Assembly (NCBI GenBank): GCA_033782935.1
Contig: JAWQEG010000286.1
Span: 5,801,001 to 5,865,000, forward strand
Reading direction: 5' to 3'
Source: Petrolisthes cinctipes
Taxonomy: Eukaryota > Arthropoda > Malacostraca > Decapoda > Porcellanidae
DNA: 64,000 nucleotides
In this document: one piece after another, positions 1 through 9,967 of the stretch
Layout: each line of letters opens with the position of its first letter
Numbering within the stretch: position 1 is the first letter of the stretch
Translations under genes and position numbers: made by a program
Notes under the pieces: generated by a model
Databases searched by the model: none
What the model saw: only the letters and a program-made list of their open reading frames with translations
Told to the model about the DNA's origin: nothing

Positions 1-148
1 GTCACACTAGAGTAATATGTATGTATGTATGTAAGGTAAGTGGAGGGAGAGGGAGACAGATTACAGTTATATATATTTGTCTTGTTTAATAAACCAGTTT
101 CAGTTTAATTTCTTTGCATAATTTTCCGTATGGACATTATCTTAGCCT

Positions 149-268
149 TGTTAATTGATTTAGCAAAACTTGCATAATTAGACAACAAGATACAATGCTT
201 TACAAATCAGAGAAAAGTCAATAACTGTGGATAGAAACATACTATACAAGTACGTAAGGGAGTTCAAA
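149..268 (+). repeat. Direct repeat copy 1 (unknown dispersed element)
   Basis: About 120 bp here recur in the same orientation at 1377-1495 with roughly 92% identity by eye. The block contains a shared run around ACAAGATACAATGC. A second shared block follows in both copies (318-360 and 1532-1574), containing CACTCCTCCCCTATCT. The intervening sequence differs. No coding potential is recognised. The two copies could be the ends of one element or a local duplication. Confidence 0.75.
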
Positions 269-317
269 ACGCGCTCCAAAGGGCATCCCAAGATGGCCGC
301 CGAGCAGGCTGGCTGGC

Positions 318-1376
318 GACACTCCTCCCCTATCTCATAACACAGGGTCGATCGCTCTATTATCTGTATAGCTCTGTGGTCAGAACTCAGAAGGGAGAAT
401 TGGATGACCGTTAATGATCTGTATCGCCAATATTATTGTAAATGAATAACCAATTGCTCTCAATTTGTGTAAAACAGCATTATAATCTTGTTATATACAT
501 GTATGCTGTGTAAATTACTTAGTACAGCAAAGTATTATTATAACATTAAACAATAAATTATTCAAGTGACGGGAGGAGGGTAAGGAGGTGGGGGTGTTGA
601 GGTGAGAGTCAGAGCGGGTATAAGTAGCCTAATAATAAAGATAACATTATACTCATCTCAACTCCTCTATTTCACCTTTAATAGTCTTGGGTGACGTGCT
701 CACTCTACAAAATTTGTATAATCACGAGAAATGCAATATATCCTACCTATTAACTGAAAATATTACTCTGAAAACTGTCCGATGGCGATCATTCAACGAC
801 AAGCAAAACCTCCTTACCGTGATTACCGAAAATTCATGGAGGAATTCGTAAGTGTTATTAATAACTCCCACATATTCCCCGAAACAAAAGTAACGACTTT
901 ACAACTTTTCAAATATTATCTGATATTGTTTTCAGTTCATCATATCTATTTTCTCACAGTAGTTTTGGATAATTTTGGAAAAAAATGTCGAAGGTCAGTG
1001 GGAAGACACGGGTATACCACAGAGCTATACACATAGAGCGCGCAAACTCCCCCCCCCTGGCGTGTCACCACCGGAAGTAGGTTGGCGGCCATGATGCTTG
1101 CCCTTCCCCTCAACCCGTCAGCCTGTTAGCTTATGCCAGGGTAAGATATTATTTCATTTATTCGGTCTTTTATTGATGATATGGTATATTAACTACATTA
1201 TAGTGACTCACAATATATGAATAAGTATTTCTTTAACCGATATATCAGTGAATGGCTGATTAAATATAAATACATTTCGGTTAAAAGGTGAAATGAGTTA
1301 GATAAACAAAATTATCGTTGGCACTCATCCACAGTCACCTTCTTATAATATATAATTATATACAACGTATAGCTCT
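318..1376. other. Stretch between the direct repeats, no gene recognised
   Basis: The stretch is AT-rich. It holds the second shared block of the direct repeat (318-360) and an isolated arm of the 1497-1589 hairpin at about 1009-1043 in opposite orientation. A short open frame at 782-1036 shows no motif. I see no credible gene. Confidence 0.5.
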
Positions 1377-1574
1377 GTTAATTGATTTAACAAAACCTGC
1401 ATAATTAAATAACAAGATACAATGCTTTACAAATCAGGGAAATGTCAATAACTGTGGATAGAAACATACTATACAAGTACGTACGGGAGTTCAAAGCACA
1501 GATATATACACATAGAGCGATCGCCTGTGGTGACACTCCTCCCCTATCTAATAACACAGGGTCGATCGCTCTAT
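1377..1574 (+). repeat. Direct repeat copy 2
   Basis: Positions 1377-1495 match 149-268, and 1532-1574 match 318-360. In this copy the two blocks are separated by the left arm of a hairpin that copy 1 lacks. Confidence 0.75.
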
Positions 1575-1589
1575 GTGTATAGCTCTGTG
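1497..1589. repeat. Long imperfect inverted repeat (hairpin)
   Basis: The left arm 1497-1529 and the right arm 1555-1589 are near-perfect reverse complements, both containing ACACATAGAGCGATCG or its complement. The arms are about 33 nt with a spacer of about 25 nt. The hairpin begins and ends with CACAG/CTGTG. It could be a small foldback element inserted in the repeat. Its identity is unknown. Confidence 0.7.
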
Positions 1590-1984
1590 GGGTATACCCT
1601 TGCCTTCCATTCGCCCAACCTATAGACCTTCGTTCCAATAACGGCACTGACTATTGGTGCCGTATTAACTTCCCCCGTACCATCCACCCTCGACCTTCCT
1701 GACTCTTAGTACGGGCCGTTGACTCTTCAGCCTTGATGAAGGTTAGTATTATAATGGAAAAGTCACCCAGAAAAACACAATAAACTATGCAAAGATGTTC
1801 ATTGCATTATTGCCAGCACCAACTCCGTTCCCTTCACCCAACATAACCAGAACTATGTGAACAAGACTGCCAATGGAGAAGGTGCTATTTCTGGCTTGAT
1901 AACTAATTTTTTCTTCTATATTGAGGAGATGAGAACTTGAGGGTGACATCTCGCTTATTGTCCTCACCTGTAAAATTTCGATTA

Positions 1985-2290
1985 GATTGCCTATAATCAC
2001 TGCATTTGTAAGTAGTCGTAAGAAGGAAAGATGGATGGAGGAAGAGCGTTCTAGAGTTAACCAGTTGTGTGTGTGTGTTCCAGAGTTGACCAGCTGTGTA
2101 CCAATCAACTTGCATTAGTGAGATGGGTAGAAGAGTGGTGAGATCGATTAGCTTGACGAGTGTTGCATCCTATCCTGAGGGGAGAGAGTATACACTAAGA
2201 GAGTTCAGAAAAGCAATGTCTAGTGTATTAACGTTAGTAGAAAGAGAGATTAATGCAACTTTATGAGAGAGAGGCTAAAGTGGCTCAGTA
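1985..2290 (-). pseudogene. Non-LTR retrotransposon ORF2 C-terminal remnant
   Basis: Read on the minus strand this segment resembles the post-RT C-terminal region of a LINE ORF2. Frames broken by stops and shifts contain a serine/leucine-rich stretch and then a GQLWN-type motif, the 'x-LWNSLP' element common before the C-terminus of CR1/Jockey-like ORF2 proteins. The segment at 21720-22260 (minus) is a related, better preserved copy of the same region. No catalytic domain is present. The clade cannot be assigned from this piece, and it is certainly non-functional. Confidence 0.5.
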
Positions 2291-2546
2291 AGAATTGATA
2301 AGACGAAAGTACTTTAATTTTACACTGACCCAAGCGTTGTGAAGGATGAGCCAACTCACACATGAAGAACCATGCTTCATACAGTGGCATATAAGACCCC
2401 TGTACAGATTCAGCAACAGCATGGGAGTGAAGTATTCACAGAATCTGCCCATCACACTTAATTTATTTGAGGCAGTTATAGCTAGAAAGGTCTGAACAAA
2501 ATATATGTTGAACACATCTGATCCCTGAACTAAGCAGTATTATAAA
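2291..2546. other. No feature recognised
   Basis: AT-rich sequence to the left of the LTR element. It ends in the 4-bp putative target-site duplication ATAC at 2547-2550. Confidence 0.4.
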
Positions 2547-2637
2547 ATACTGTAGCAGACCATGCGCTTCCTTATGCGTACCTGCCTCACTCGGCCGCCA
2601 TGACACCTGCGTGCGCAGCCTACTTGGGCCGCCGACC

Positions 2638-2647
2638 GAGATAAAAG
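2638..2647 (+). promoter_or_regulatory. TATA-like box upstream of the CSD ORF
   Basis: The motif GATAAAAGGG lies about 50 bp upstream of the ATG at 2697, a spacing that fits a short 5' leader. The ATG sits in a good Kozak-like context (GCCATGG). This is sequence pattern only; no expression evidence is available here. Confidence 0.4.
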
Positions 2648-2696
2648 GGCCGGCAGCACCTTGCCCTGGGTGGTTGGAGGAGGTCTATAACTAGCC

Positions 2697-3749
2697 ATGG
2701 CCCAGACAACACCTACTGCCGACCACACCACTTCTCCTGCCGACCGTCTTGTTGGCAGGGTGAAGTGGTTTAACCATTTGAAGGGCTATGGATTTATTAC
2801 CTCAGACTTGCGAGATTATTTCGTCCACAGGAGGGGCATCCTTCTCTCTGCTGCCACCACCTCACCACCATCACTGGGTGATAGAGAGGAGGTGTCCTTC
2901 ACTGTGTAGGAAGGGCGTGGAGGCTACCAACGTAGCCGGACCTGATAGTGGGCAGGTCCGAGGCTCACTCCATGCCCGTGGGAGGAAAACGGCTGATGCC
3001 CAACCACCGCAGCGACAGCAGCAGCAGGCAGACAAGGTCACCGTCTGGACCAAGACTGCTGTTGCCTTAGCTGCAGATGGCTAGGTCGTTTCTCTGACCT
3101 CCTCCTGGACATCTTCAGGAGAAATGGCTTACCACCAATAGCCATTTCTCCTGATATTCAACCACCCACCACTACTCCAGCCTCCGCCAAGAAACGAGGC
3201 AACAATCCTGCAAGGCGGGGAAGGAGCAGGACGGATGCACCACCACCACCACCCCCCGTTCCGGCCCACCCCCGTCGCCGGTTGATGTTGCCTCGCCCAC
3301 TAAACCGGGCATACAGCGTGAAGGCACCACCACCACCACGACCACCTGAGCCTTCTGAACTGGACTCTGCAACGGAGGAGGATACTCAGGTCCCTGACAC
3401 CAGTTCCTGCTCTGCCTCCTCCTCCACCACCACGAGAGAGGACACAACTGACAACATGGCCCTGGAAGATGAAGGGGAATGGCAGACAATGAAGAAGAGG
3501 AAGAGGAGGAGGAGGAATGACAGCCCACCCACCAGTCACCGTGGACTGGTGGATGTCTGCCTCTCGTCACCTCGACCTCTTTCACCAGCACATCCCCAGT
3601 TGCCAAGACCCCGACATCTTCCAGATCAGGGAAGTCTGGACCAGCAGCAGGTTGACATCATGGGCCAGCTTTGCCAAATCTACACCAATTGTCTCCGGTT
3701 GCAAAGGCACCTACAGCCTGGAAAAGAAAGGAAGAAGATAAAGAAATAA
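2697..3749 (+). pseudogene. Y-box-like cold-shock-domain protein ORF, frameshifted, inside the LTR
   Basis: The first frame (2697-2909) encodes a cold-shock domain from about residue 18: VKWFN, the RNP1-like motif KGYGFI, then the RNP2-like YFVH. After a frameshift near 2905 the domain continues in another frame as GVEATNVAGPDSG, the typical end of a Y-box CSD. A second shift near 3070 returns to the first frame, which stays open to 3749. The tail has an amphipathic stretch, a proline run, a basic patch (KKRGNNPARRGRSR), an acidic region, a KKRKRRRR nuclear-localisation-like patch and a Lys-rich end. Known CSD proteins bind single-stranded RNA or DNA, so an RNA-chaperone role for the element is possible. 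The two shifts mean this copy is not functional. The alternative is a captured cellular Y-box retrogene; no introns are seen. Confidence 0.65.
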
Positions 3750-4004
3750 AGTGCTGCCTTAATACCCACAACTAAGGCTGCTAGCTGCTCACCTGGACTC
3801 ACCTCTCCTCGCCTGCTCCAGCTACCGCTCTCACCTGCTCCAGACGCCATGCTCCCTCCTGCAGCTGCTCTACTCTACTCGGCCACGGCAGGCCAGACTC
3901 TCTCCTAAAAGCTGCTCACCTACCTACAACTACTATCCTCGTCTCCCTTGCTAACTGAGTCCAGGTACAACATGTGTACTTACTAAACCTTGTAAGCAAC
4001 CCAC

Positions 4005-4010
4005 AATAAA
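4005..4010 (+). promoter_or_regulatory. LTR polyadenylation signal
   Basis: AATAAA lies 61 bp before the LTR end, a normal place for the R/U5 boundary signal. A second AATAAA (3745-3750) overlaps the stop of the CSD ORF. Confidence 0.45.
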
Positions 4011-4071
4011 TTGTTACCGTGTACAAACGAGTCTGTTCACCCCTGCTAGTAACACATACCCTGTTGTTACA

Positions 4072-4086
4072 ATTGCTGACCCCGGT
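4072..4086 (+). other. Primer-binding site resembling tRNA-Trp
   Basis: TGCTGACCCCGG starts within three bases of the LTR end. It matches TGGTGACCCCGA, the complement of the tRNA-Trp 3' end used by CsRn1-type elements, at 10 of 12 positions. The mismatch in the leading TGG would weaken priming and agrees with a decayed copy. Confidence 0.5.
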
Positions 4087-4100
4087 ATTCAGCTCGCTAA

Positions 4101-4345
4101 CACAAGCTACAACCACTCCATGCTACATCTACAAGCTACAACTACTCCACGCTATTCCTACGAGCTACAACTACTGCACACTACATCCATGTGCTAAAAT
4201 TACTCCACGCTACATCTACAAGTTACAACTACTCCATGCTACTCCTACGAACTACAACTACTCCACGCTACATCCACGTGCTACAACTACTCCACGCCAC
4301 TACCTACAAGCTACGACGACGCCACGCTGGATCTATAAATACAAG
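4101..4345 (+). repeat. 29-bp minisatellite with 87-bp higher-order period
   Basis: About eight units of 29 bp begin CTACAACTACTCCACG. The second half of the unit cycles through three variants (ATCTACAAG, TCCTACGAG, ATCCATGTG) and the cycle repeats, giving an 87-bp higher-order unit. The array starts about 30 bp after the primer-binding site. The 87-bp period is a multiple of three, so one frame (4019-4492) is open, but the composition is low complexity. Confidence 0.8.
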
Positions 4346-5520
4346 CGACGGCTACAACCCACCACTACCTCTACAACGTTCCACACCACCGACGCCACTC
4401 CTAAGGTATTGTCCACACATACACAGTACACCTCCCTTTTGTCTACTTGCTCTCCATTCCCACGTGTTATTCCCACCCCCACCCAGTGTTAACGTTACTT
4501 GCCCCCCAGTTTCGCGCCCTTACATCCCTTGTTCATTTTCCATCACCCCCCGACCAAGTGCACCCCTCTTACTCCTAGTTTCCTTGTTACTCCCCCCCCC
4601 CCTGCCCACTCCACTCCTTCCTTACCAACACGCCCACCCACCTTCCTTATATTTACCCCTACCCTTTTGCTTCCCATAATTTTCCCCTGTTTCCTCTTCG
4701 TGTCCTTACCCCTTGTTCCCCGTGTCCCTGGCACCCGTGTTCTCCCTTTCATCTCTCACCACCTCCCTTTACCCTACCCCGTCGTTTCTCTCTCCCCCTA
4801 CATTCCCAACTCTCACTGCTCTCCGTACCTTTCCCTACTTCCTAGCTTGCCGCATGTGCAAATTTTACCCAGCCATTTTCCTCCTTTGTCTGCCCCAGTA
4901 ACTTTTCCTCCCCCGTACAGTACCTAACGTACCTTCCCCAACACGTGCCCCACCATTACAACTTCACCCACCCCAAATCACACTCCCCAGTGTTTTCTAG
5001 TTTGTCCCACATCTCCCACCCCTAAACACAAAACGCCACACACCAAATACCACATTTCTTTGTCGTGTCCATGCATACCCACGTGGCCACACAGGGAAAA
5101 CAACTACCATCCCCATTGCTCCATCCCTCCCCCATCCAACTACCATTGCTAGCCAATTGACACGCACACAGGTGTGCAGGACTATGTACGTTACCACGCC
5201 GCCTCCACTCACACCACAACATTCCTGTACCACAACACACCATATTCCTACACATTTTCTTATTCTCCACACACTCACGCCATACATACCACCCACGCGC
5301 CCTACCTACAACACCCATACTCACAACCTTTCACCTGTCCTTTCGTAAGCCCCTGCCTCACGATCCATTCTTTTCTTTCACCTTACAACACTAACCCCGC
5401 ACACACGCTCCCCTGCCACTACTCTATCACACCACCATCATGCTAAACCCCAACGCTCTTACACAAGACTCCCCCAACATGTCCCTTCCAACCTAGAACA
5501 CCGTTACAGTATCACACAAT
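4346..5520 (+). other. Pyrimidine-rich leader of the gypsy element
   Basis: The sequence is strongly C/T-biased with ACACCC and TTCCC runs. Overlapping open frames translate only to Pro/Thr/Ser/His/Leu-rich low complexity in several frames at once, which argues against coding. The minus-strand gypsy copy has a comparable pyrimidine-rich leader (about 17600-18600 on its sense strand). I interpret this as an untranslated leader. Confidence 0.5.
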
Positions 5521-6470
5521 ATGACCCACACACCCACCCTGCACATGACCTATATCCCCCCATTTTCCTTCGACACACACACATGGTTCTCTTACACGGA
5601 GGCGGTATGGCATGGAAGAAATTATTCCGATGAACAAAAATACCATGCCATCCTTCGTGCCCTGCCCTCCGAGATCTCTTCCATCACTCCACTCCTAACA
5701 TCACTCAACCAGGGAGCCAAGTAGGAGGGCGTCAAGACAGCCATCACCACTGCGCATGGCAAGTCTACCACCCAACACTTCAAGGCGCTAGAGGATGTGC
5801 AGGTGGAAGGGCGCCACCCGTCAGCACTGCTGCGCCACATGCAGCAACTGAACATCAATTCTGGCACACCATTCCCTGACACGAACCTCAGAGGCTGACA
5901 CACCAGGTTGCTGTCACAACAAATCCAGCTCCACCTGCTTGCCCAGCCCAACCTATCTGTGTAGGAGTACAGTGCATTGGCGGACAACCTGCTGGACACA
6001 CACACCGACCACGTGGGTACCTGGCCTTCACAACACGCCGCCGTGGCTCTCGCTACTCCTACTACATCACAGGCCTCACCCATCAACCCACCACCACCGC
6101 AGCAGCTCTCGCACACGCCACCCCCTGATGTCGCCAACCTAGCGTGACAACTCGAGGCCCTAACCAAAAAGATCGATCTCTTCCAAGCCCCACTACAACA
6201 CCACCAGCAGCAGTGGGCCACACCAATCCGCCAGCTGCCACTTACCCAGTGGCTTCCCCTAACAGCCCCAAGAAACAGCACTGGCATGACACTCAACTAT
6301 GTGCATACCACCAGAGATTCGGCGCCTTAGCACGCAACTGCCGGGGGCATGCCAGTTGGGTGCTTCATTCATCCTCTCATCTGGCAGACCAAACCAGGGA
6401 AACGAGTAAGGCGGTGGCAAAACAGCGACCCCCTCGCTACCGCCCACACTACACACCACAGAGCCAACCA
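5521..6470 (+). pseudogene. Gag polyprotein remnant (CsRn1-like)
   Basis: The capsid-like start encodes PFSFDTHTWFSYTEAVWH, closely matching the minus-strand copy (PFSFNTYTWFFHKEAVWH). Further conserved blocks include the region around KYHAILRALPSEI and the ALEDVQVEG segment near 5800. Stops (for example 5722) and frameshifts split the protein. Near 6297-6360 a zinc-finger relic reads CAYHQRFGALARNCRGHASW; its last cysteine has been lost compared with the intact CHCC finger at 16752-16813. Gag would package element RNA. This copy cannot do so. Confidence 0.75.
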
Positions 6471-6554
6471 CGATGACAACCATCTATCCACACCACATGC
6501 CTCCCTCTACCGAATACAGCACCTCTCACAGAAACCCCCACGGGCCACGAACCA

Positions 6555-7329
6555 CCTACCAGAATGCCCACACCCTCCTGTGGGTGGAAGACCTAGGGTC
6601 AGGGGAACACTTCCTCGTGGACTCTGGATCAGAGCTGAGCGTAGTCCCACTCCACGCCAAAGACAGGCACAGCCAGGCCTCAATGGCTTACGATCTGCTG
6701 GCAGCCAATAGGTCGCCCATCGCCACCTTCGGGACAAGGAGTAGGGGTATCACTCCTACAACAGGAGTGGTTTGTGTGGACTTTTGTTGTGGCAATCGTG
6801 CAGTACCCCATCGTGGGGTTAGACTTCCTTACAGTGCACGACCTACTCATCGACCCCAAGAGACGCCTCCTGATCCACCAACTGTCAGGAACCACCATCC
6901 ATATGAAACACTGCCGCCAGACTACACCCACCAACACACATCCTTCAAGCCAGCCAGTATGACGCCTTACTATAGGAGTTTCCAGAGCTACTTTCTACCA
7001 CCACCACGGAACACACACAGGACCCTGGCATATGTCACACCATCACCACCACCAGACCTCCCTGTTTCGCCAAGCCCTGGAGGATGCCCCCCAAGCGCCT
7101 GGAGGCAGCGAAACGGGAATTTGACATAATGCTCCAACAAGGGATAACTAGACCATCAGACAGTGCATGGGCACCGCCACTACATATGGTGCCTAAGCAA
7201 CAGGAAGGAGAATGGAGGGTATGCGGCGACTACAGAGCACTGAACATTGCAACCACACCCGACAGGTATCCGATACCGCTTGACCTGGACTTTTACTCTA
7301 AGCTCCAGGTGTGTGCTGAATTCTCTAAG
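6555..7329 (+). pseudogene. Pol fragment: aspartic protease and N-terminal RT
   Basis: The frame 6473-7129 includes the retropepsin block WVEDLGSGEHFLVDSGSELS with the catalytic D-S-G triad. After a shift, a second block (VQYPIVGLDFL, about 6798) corresponds to the protease C-terminal region. The RT start (7084-7329) has [16 protein letters not shown] followed by [11 protein letters not shown], the typical Ty3/gypsy RT entry. RT stops at the CAEFSK position where the deletion to the LTR end begins, so the catalytic YxDD region is absent. Confidence 0.8.
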
Positions 7330-7370
7330 CCTGTTCACCCCTGCTAGTAACACGTACCCCTGTTGTGACA
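7330..7370 (+). repeat. Right LTR remnant (last ~41 bp)
   Basis: The stretch around CACCCCTGCTAGTAACAC matches 4031-4071 almost exactly. It directly follows the truncated RT frame and precedes the ATAC duplicate. Confidence 0.75.
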
Positions 7371-7377
7371 ATACTAT

Positions 7378-7450
7378 ACCATACACACACACACACACAC
7401 ACTTCTCCACATGCACCTCTGTACACACACACACTCATACATACACATCA
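7378..7450. repeat. (AC)n-rich microsatellite
   Basis: An AC tract at about 7382-7402 is followed by degenerate ACAC/ATAC stretches. Confidence 0.8.
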
Positions 7451-7687
7451 CTCTATATATACATTTACATTGTCTTTATGACCATTACAAGATCGATGGT
7501 AAATTTTTGGAATCACGCCTCCATCTATTTGTATGTTGTTTGGCAGAGAATCATCTTGAAATGAAAGGATTTTGTTTTTATTTTTTATTTCATGATTGCC
7601 AGAAATAAAGTATTTTGTTACTATTGCCACCCCATTTCTACCCCTACAATCTTTAGGGAGAGCCTGGAAATCGTGGTTTTGGGTGAG

Positions 7688-7895
7688 TGAAAACGCGTAA
7701 ATTAGCATATATGGCTTTCGTAGTGAATTCATGATCGCCCATGAATGTCGAAAATTGAAATTCCGAGCCAAGTTTTGAAATTATGACCACCCATAAATAT
7801 AGAAAATTTCGAATTCGAGCCAATATTTGAAATGAAGACAAACCATAAATGTCGAAAATTGAAAATGCTAGCCAAGTTTTGACACAATGTTTTTA
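7688..7895. repeat. 52-bp tandem repeat, three clear copies plus a degenerate one
   Basis: Units start at 7740, 7792 and 7844 (exact 52-bp spacing), each beginning CATRAATRT and containing GAAAATT and GAGCCAA-type cores. A degenerate fourth unit precedes them, ending ATGATCGCC at about 7739. The period is not a multiple of three, and overlapping minus-strand frames are artefacts of the repeat. Confidence 0.8.
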
Positions 7896-8329
7896 AATCT
7901 AGGGGGGAAATGCAAGTGGCGCCACCAGCGATGTAGACAACAGCCGAACGAGATGCGTGAGGGCTCGCCTCACTAGAATACCCCCCCCCCTCTCTTCCCC
8001 AACAAAAGAAAAAATAAATGATTACTTGGTCCGTACAATTATGTGTTGTAATACATAGTGGAACATACAAATGGAAATAAACAAAAATACATAAAGAAAT
8101 ATATACAGGTAGACATGATAACGGAACCAAAATGTAAGAGTGGGCTAAAAAAAAAAAAAAAACATATAAAATGGATATGAAAATAAATACAATTAATAAA
8201 CTAGGCATACATGGCGTGTCTTGCATAAATGTACGTGAGTGATGTACGTGCAGGTTGGGAGGGGGAAGACAAGGTTTGTGTGTTAATAGTAGGGTGGGTG
8301 TGTTCAGGTAGTGTAGTGTGAGTAGGTGT
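7896..8329 (-). other. Probable 3' region of the minus-strand gypsy element
   Basis: It follows the Pol C-terminus on the minus strand. The sense strand holds a purine-rich run (complement of 7981-8000) that could be a polypurine tract, and a T17 run. An open frame through it is hydrophobic only because the DNA is T-rich. I could not identify an LTR here. Confidence 0.3.
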
Positions 8330-9120
8330 CTGCGTGACGTTAGTTTGGCAGGGCGGCTGACTGGCCTGCCAGACCTGGTGACGAAACCATCCGGGAGCGG
8401 GGCTGGTTCTTGCCCGTCCGGAGGCTAGGTCGGAGTCGGTGTTTTGGGGCGCGGCTGTGGCGCCGCTGGTGGTGGTGAGGTATGAGCGGGGTCGTGGTGT
8501 GGTTGTGGTGGCAGTGGCTGTAGGTGGTATATGTGGACTGTGGAGCGGGGTATGGTGGCGTAGGTAGGGGTAGGAGTGGAGCAGGATTGGGTGTAGTTGG
8601 CAGGGGTAGGAGTGAAGCAGGGTTATGTGGTGTAGGCAGAGGTAGGAGAGGTGCTCAGGTGTAAGTGGTGGTAGGAGGTGAGTGTGTTGCAGGTATAGGA
8701 AGGAGAGGAGTGAGGTTGTGAGGAGTGTGTCGAATGGATGGCTGTGCTGGTGTGTGAGTATGATGCTCTGTATGGTGTGGCGGAGGTGTGGAGCATTGTG
8801 TGTGTGTGTGTGTGTCTGTTGTATGGGTTGTGGTGGTGGTGTGGTGTTGGTATGTGTGGTGGTGTTAGCTGGCTTGACCCACTCTCAGGACGTGACGTAT
8901 GGCCATCCAGACACGATGATAGTGACCGTGGCGTCCGTCCTGGCGATGACCGGGTAAGGGCCAGTGTAGGGTGGTTGAAGAAGTGTCCTGTGCGCATCCG
9001 TGCAGAGGAAGATGGGGGTGGCGGTGTGCAGGTTAGGAGGCACGTAGATGGTGCGGGAAGGCTGCCGGCATGTGGGGGTGTGGCGTTGCTCCTTGACGGC
9101 CGCCTTGCGTGCAGGAAGGT
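8330..9120 (-). pseudogene. Ty3/gypsy integrase C-terminus and Pol tail
   Basis: On the minus strand, about 9010-8860 encodes RTLLQPPYTGPYPVIARTD, the integrase C-terminal GPY/F-type module (PPYxGPYxV), and then VKPAN after a shift, matching the common end of the integrase SH3-like region. Further downstream, at about 8400-8340, the sequence reads FVTRSGRPVSRPAKL, the TRSGR-type tail found at the end of many Mag/CsRn1-type Pol proteins. The zinc-binding and catalytic core of integrase is missing. By orientation this is likely the 3' part of the minus-strand element whose Gag-RT-RNase H lies at 14825-17931. Confidence 0.65.
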
Positions 9121-9967
9121 GAACAAAAGACAGTGCCTTTATTTAAAGGATATAATGTAACAGATATTCTAATTATATTTGTTTGTTATTACTTTTCAAC
9201 TAATTACCTTCATTTTACTTACCCTCTTCCCCCTCACCCTCGCCTCAAATCATCACATTTCTTCTCTCCTATATCCACCTACGTTAATGCAGTATGCACT
9301 TCTTTAAACACGGGTTCTTCAAATTACGGGTCCCGAATTCCTCCAAACTGGGTGGCAGGCTCACAAAAATAAATACTTGAATAAAATAGAATAATAATAT
9401 TCGTGACAATAAAATAAATATGAAGTTCATACTTGAATCCACCTAACATATTTTTATAATCGAATATTCATATATTTAATTATCAATAAAACAAAATCAT
9501 TGCACAAATATTAGCCTTCTAGAGAGAGACTGAGAGAGAGGGAGGGGTAGGTGAGGCAGTGTTTATAATTCTGGTTAGAATGCCTTTTAATCATAATTAT
9601 TGCGTTTCAGTTTCTGGCCTTGTATTTTCTTAGGTTGATAATTCTGATCATTTGTAAAATATCTTTCTGTATGGGTCGCGAGAATGATGTCATAGTAAAA
9701 ACTGGGTCACGACTGAAAAAGTTTTAAGAACCCTGCTTTAAACTATTGGTGATTCGATACCGTTCACAGTGTATGCTTCATTCATTCCTCCTGACACACG
9801 TCTTCTCTACCTGATCATTCGCTACCCTCCTATATAGCTTCACCCACATTTCTCTCCTCCTCTCCCACTAACATCCCCCTCCCTCCACCTGCAACTGTTG
9901 CCAGATCCGACGAGGCCTAAACCAAGTCGCTGATGGATGGGGTGTGGACCCTTGATCTGTCCGGAGC
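9121..9967. other. No gene recognised
   Basis: AT-rich sequence with scattered homopolymers and a GA-rich run near 9520-9545. No motif or long frame is present. Confidence 0.4.

Larger units (their letters stand above)
2551..4071 (+). repeat. Left LTR (1,521 bp) containing an internal CSD ORF
   Basis: It starts TGTAGCAGAC after the TSD and ends TGTTGTTACA just before the primer-binding site. The end is fixed because the same terminal sequence reappears at 7330-7370. The start is supported by the TG dinucleotide and the matching ATAC flanks. The LTR holds a TATA-like box near 2638, an ORF remnant (2697-3749) and AATAAA signals at 3745 and 4005. An alternative is a shorter LTR with the ORF as flanking DNA. 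A second copy of the family would settle this. Confidence 0.55.
2551..7370 (+). mobile_element. CsRn1-like Ty3/gypsy retrotransposon, deleted inside RT to near the 3' LTR end
   Basis: A left LTR (2551-4071), a tRNA-Trp-like primer site, a pyrimidine-rich leader, a Gag remnant, an aspartic protease and the start of RT occur in order. In RT the sequence jumps at about 7329 to a copy of the last 41 bp or so of the LTR (compare 4031-4071 with 7330-7370). The flanks ATAC (2547-2550) and ATAC (7371-7374) fit a 4-bp target-site duplication, and the LTR termini are TGTA...ACA. The CsRn1 assignment rests on the primer site and the CHCC-type Gag finger, which is seen intact in the related minus-strand copy. 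RT beyond its first part, RNase H, integrase and most of the right LTR are missing, so the copy is dead. Confidence 0.7.

Noticed and set aside
782..1036. 84-codon open frame
   Set aside because: No domain, no repeat counterpart and AT-rich composition; a frame of this length is expected by chance.
2697..3749. Cellular Y-box protein gene
   Set aside because: The frame is broken twice and lies between LTR termini with matching flanks; no introns or conserved RG-rich tail of vertebrate-type Y-box proteins. A captured retrogene origin remains possible.
4101..4345. CRISPR-like array (29-bp repeats)
   Set aside because: Units are contiguous without unique spacers, lie in a retrotransposon leader and in a eukaryotic genome.
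4191..4927. Long overlapping Pro/Thr/Ser-rich frames
   Set aside because: Several frames are open at once because the DNA is pyrimidine-rich and tandemly repeated; no motif, and the position fits an untranslated leader.
7729..8226. 165-codon minus-strand hydrophobic frame that looks like an envelope-type membrane protein
   Set aside because: Hydrophobicity comes from T-rich 3' non-coding DNA and the frame crosses the 52-bp tandem repeat and a homopolymer; no signal peptide, cysteine pattern or fusion motif.
8738..9160. 140-codon plus-strand frame
   Set aside because: It is the antisense shadow of the gypsy integrase C-terminus on the minus strand.
9520..9545. GA-rich run as a polypurine tract
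   Set aside because: No LTR-like sequence follows on either strand.
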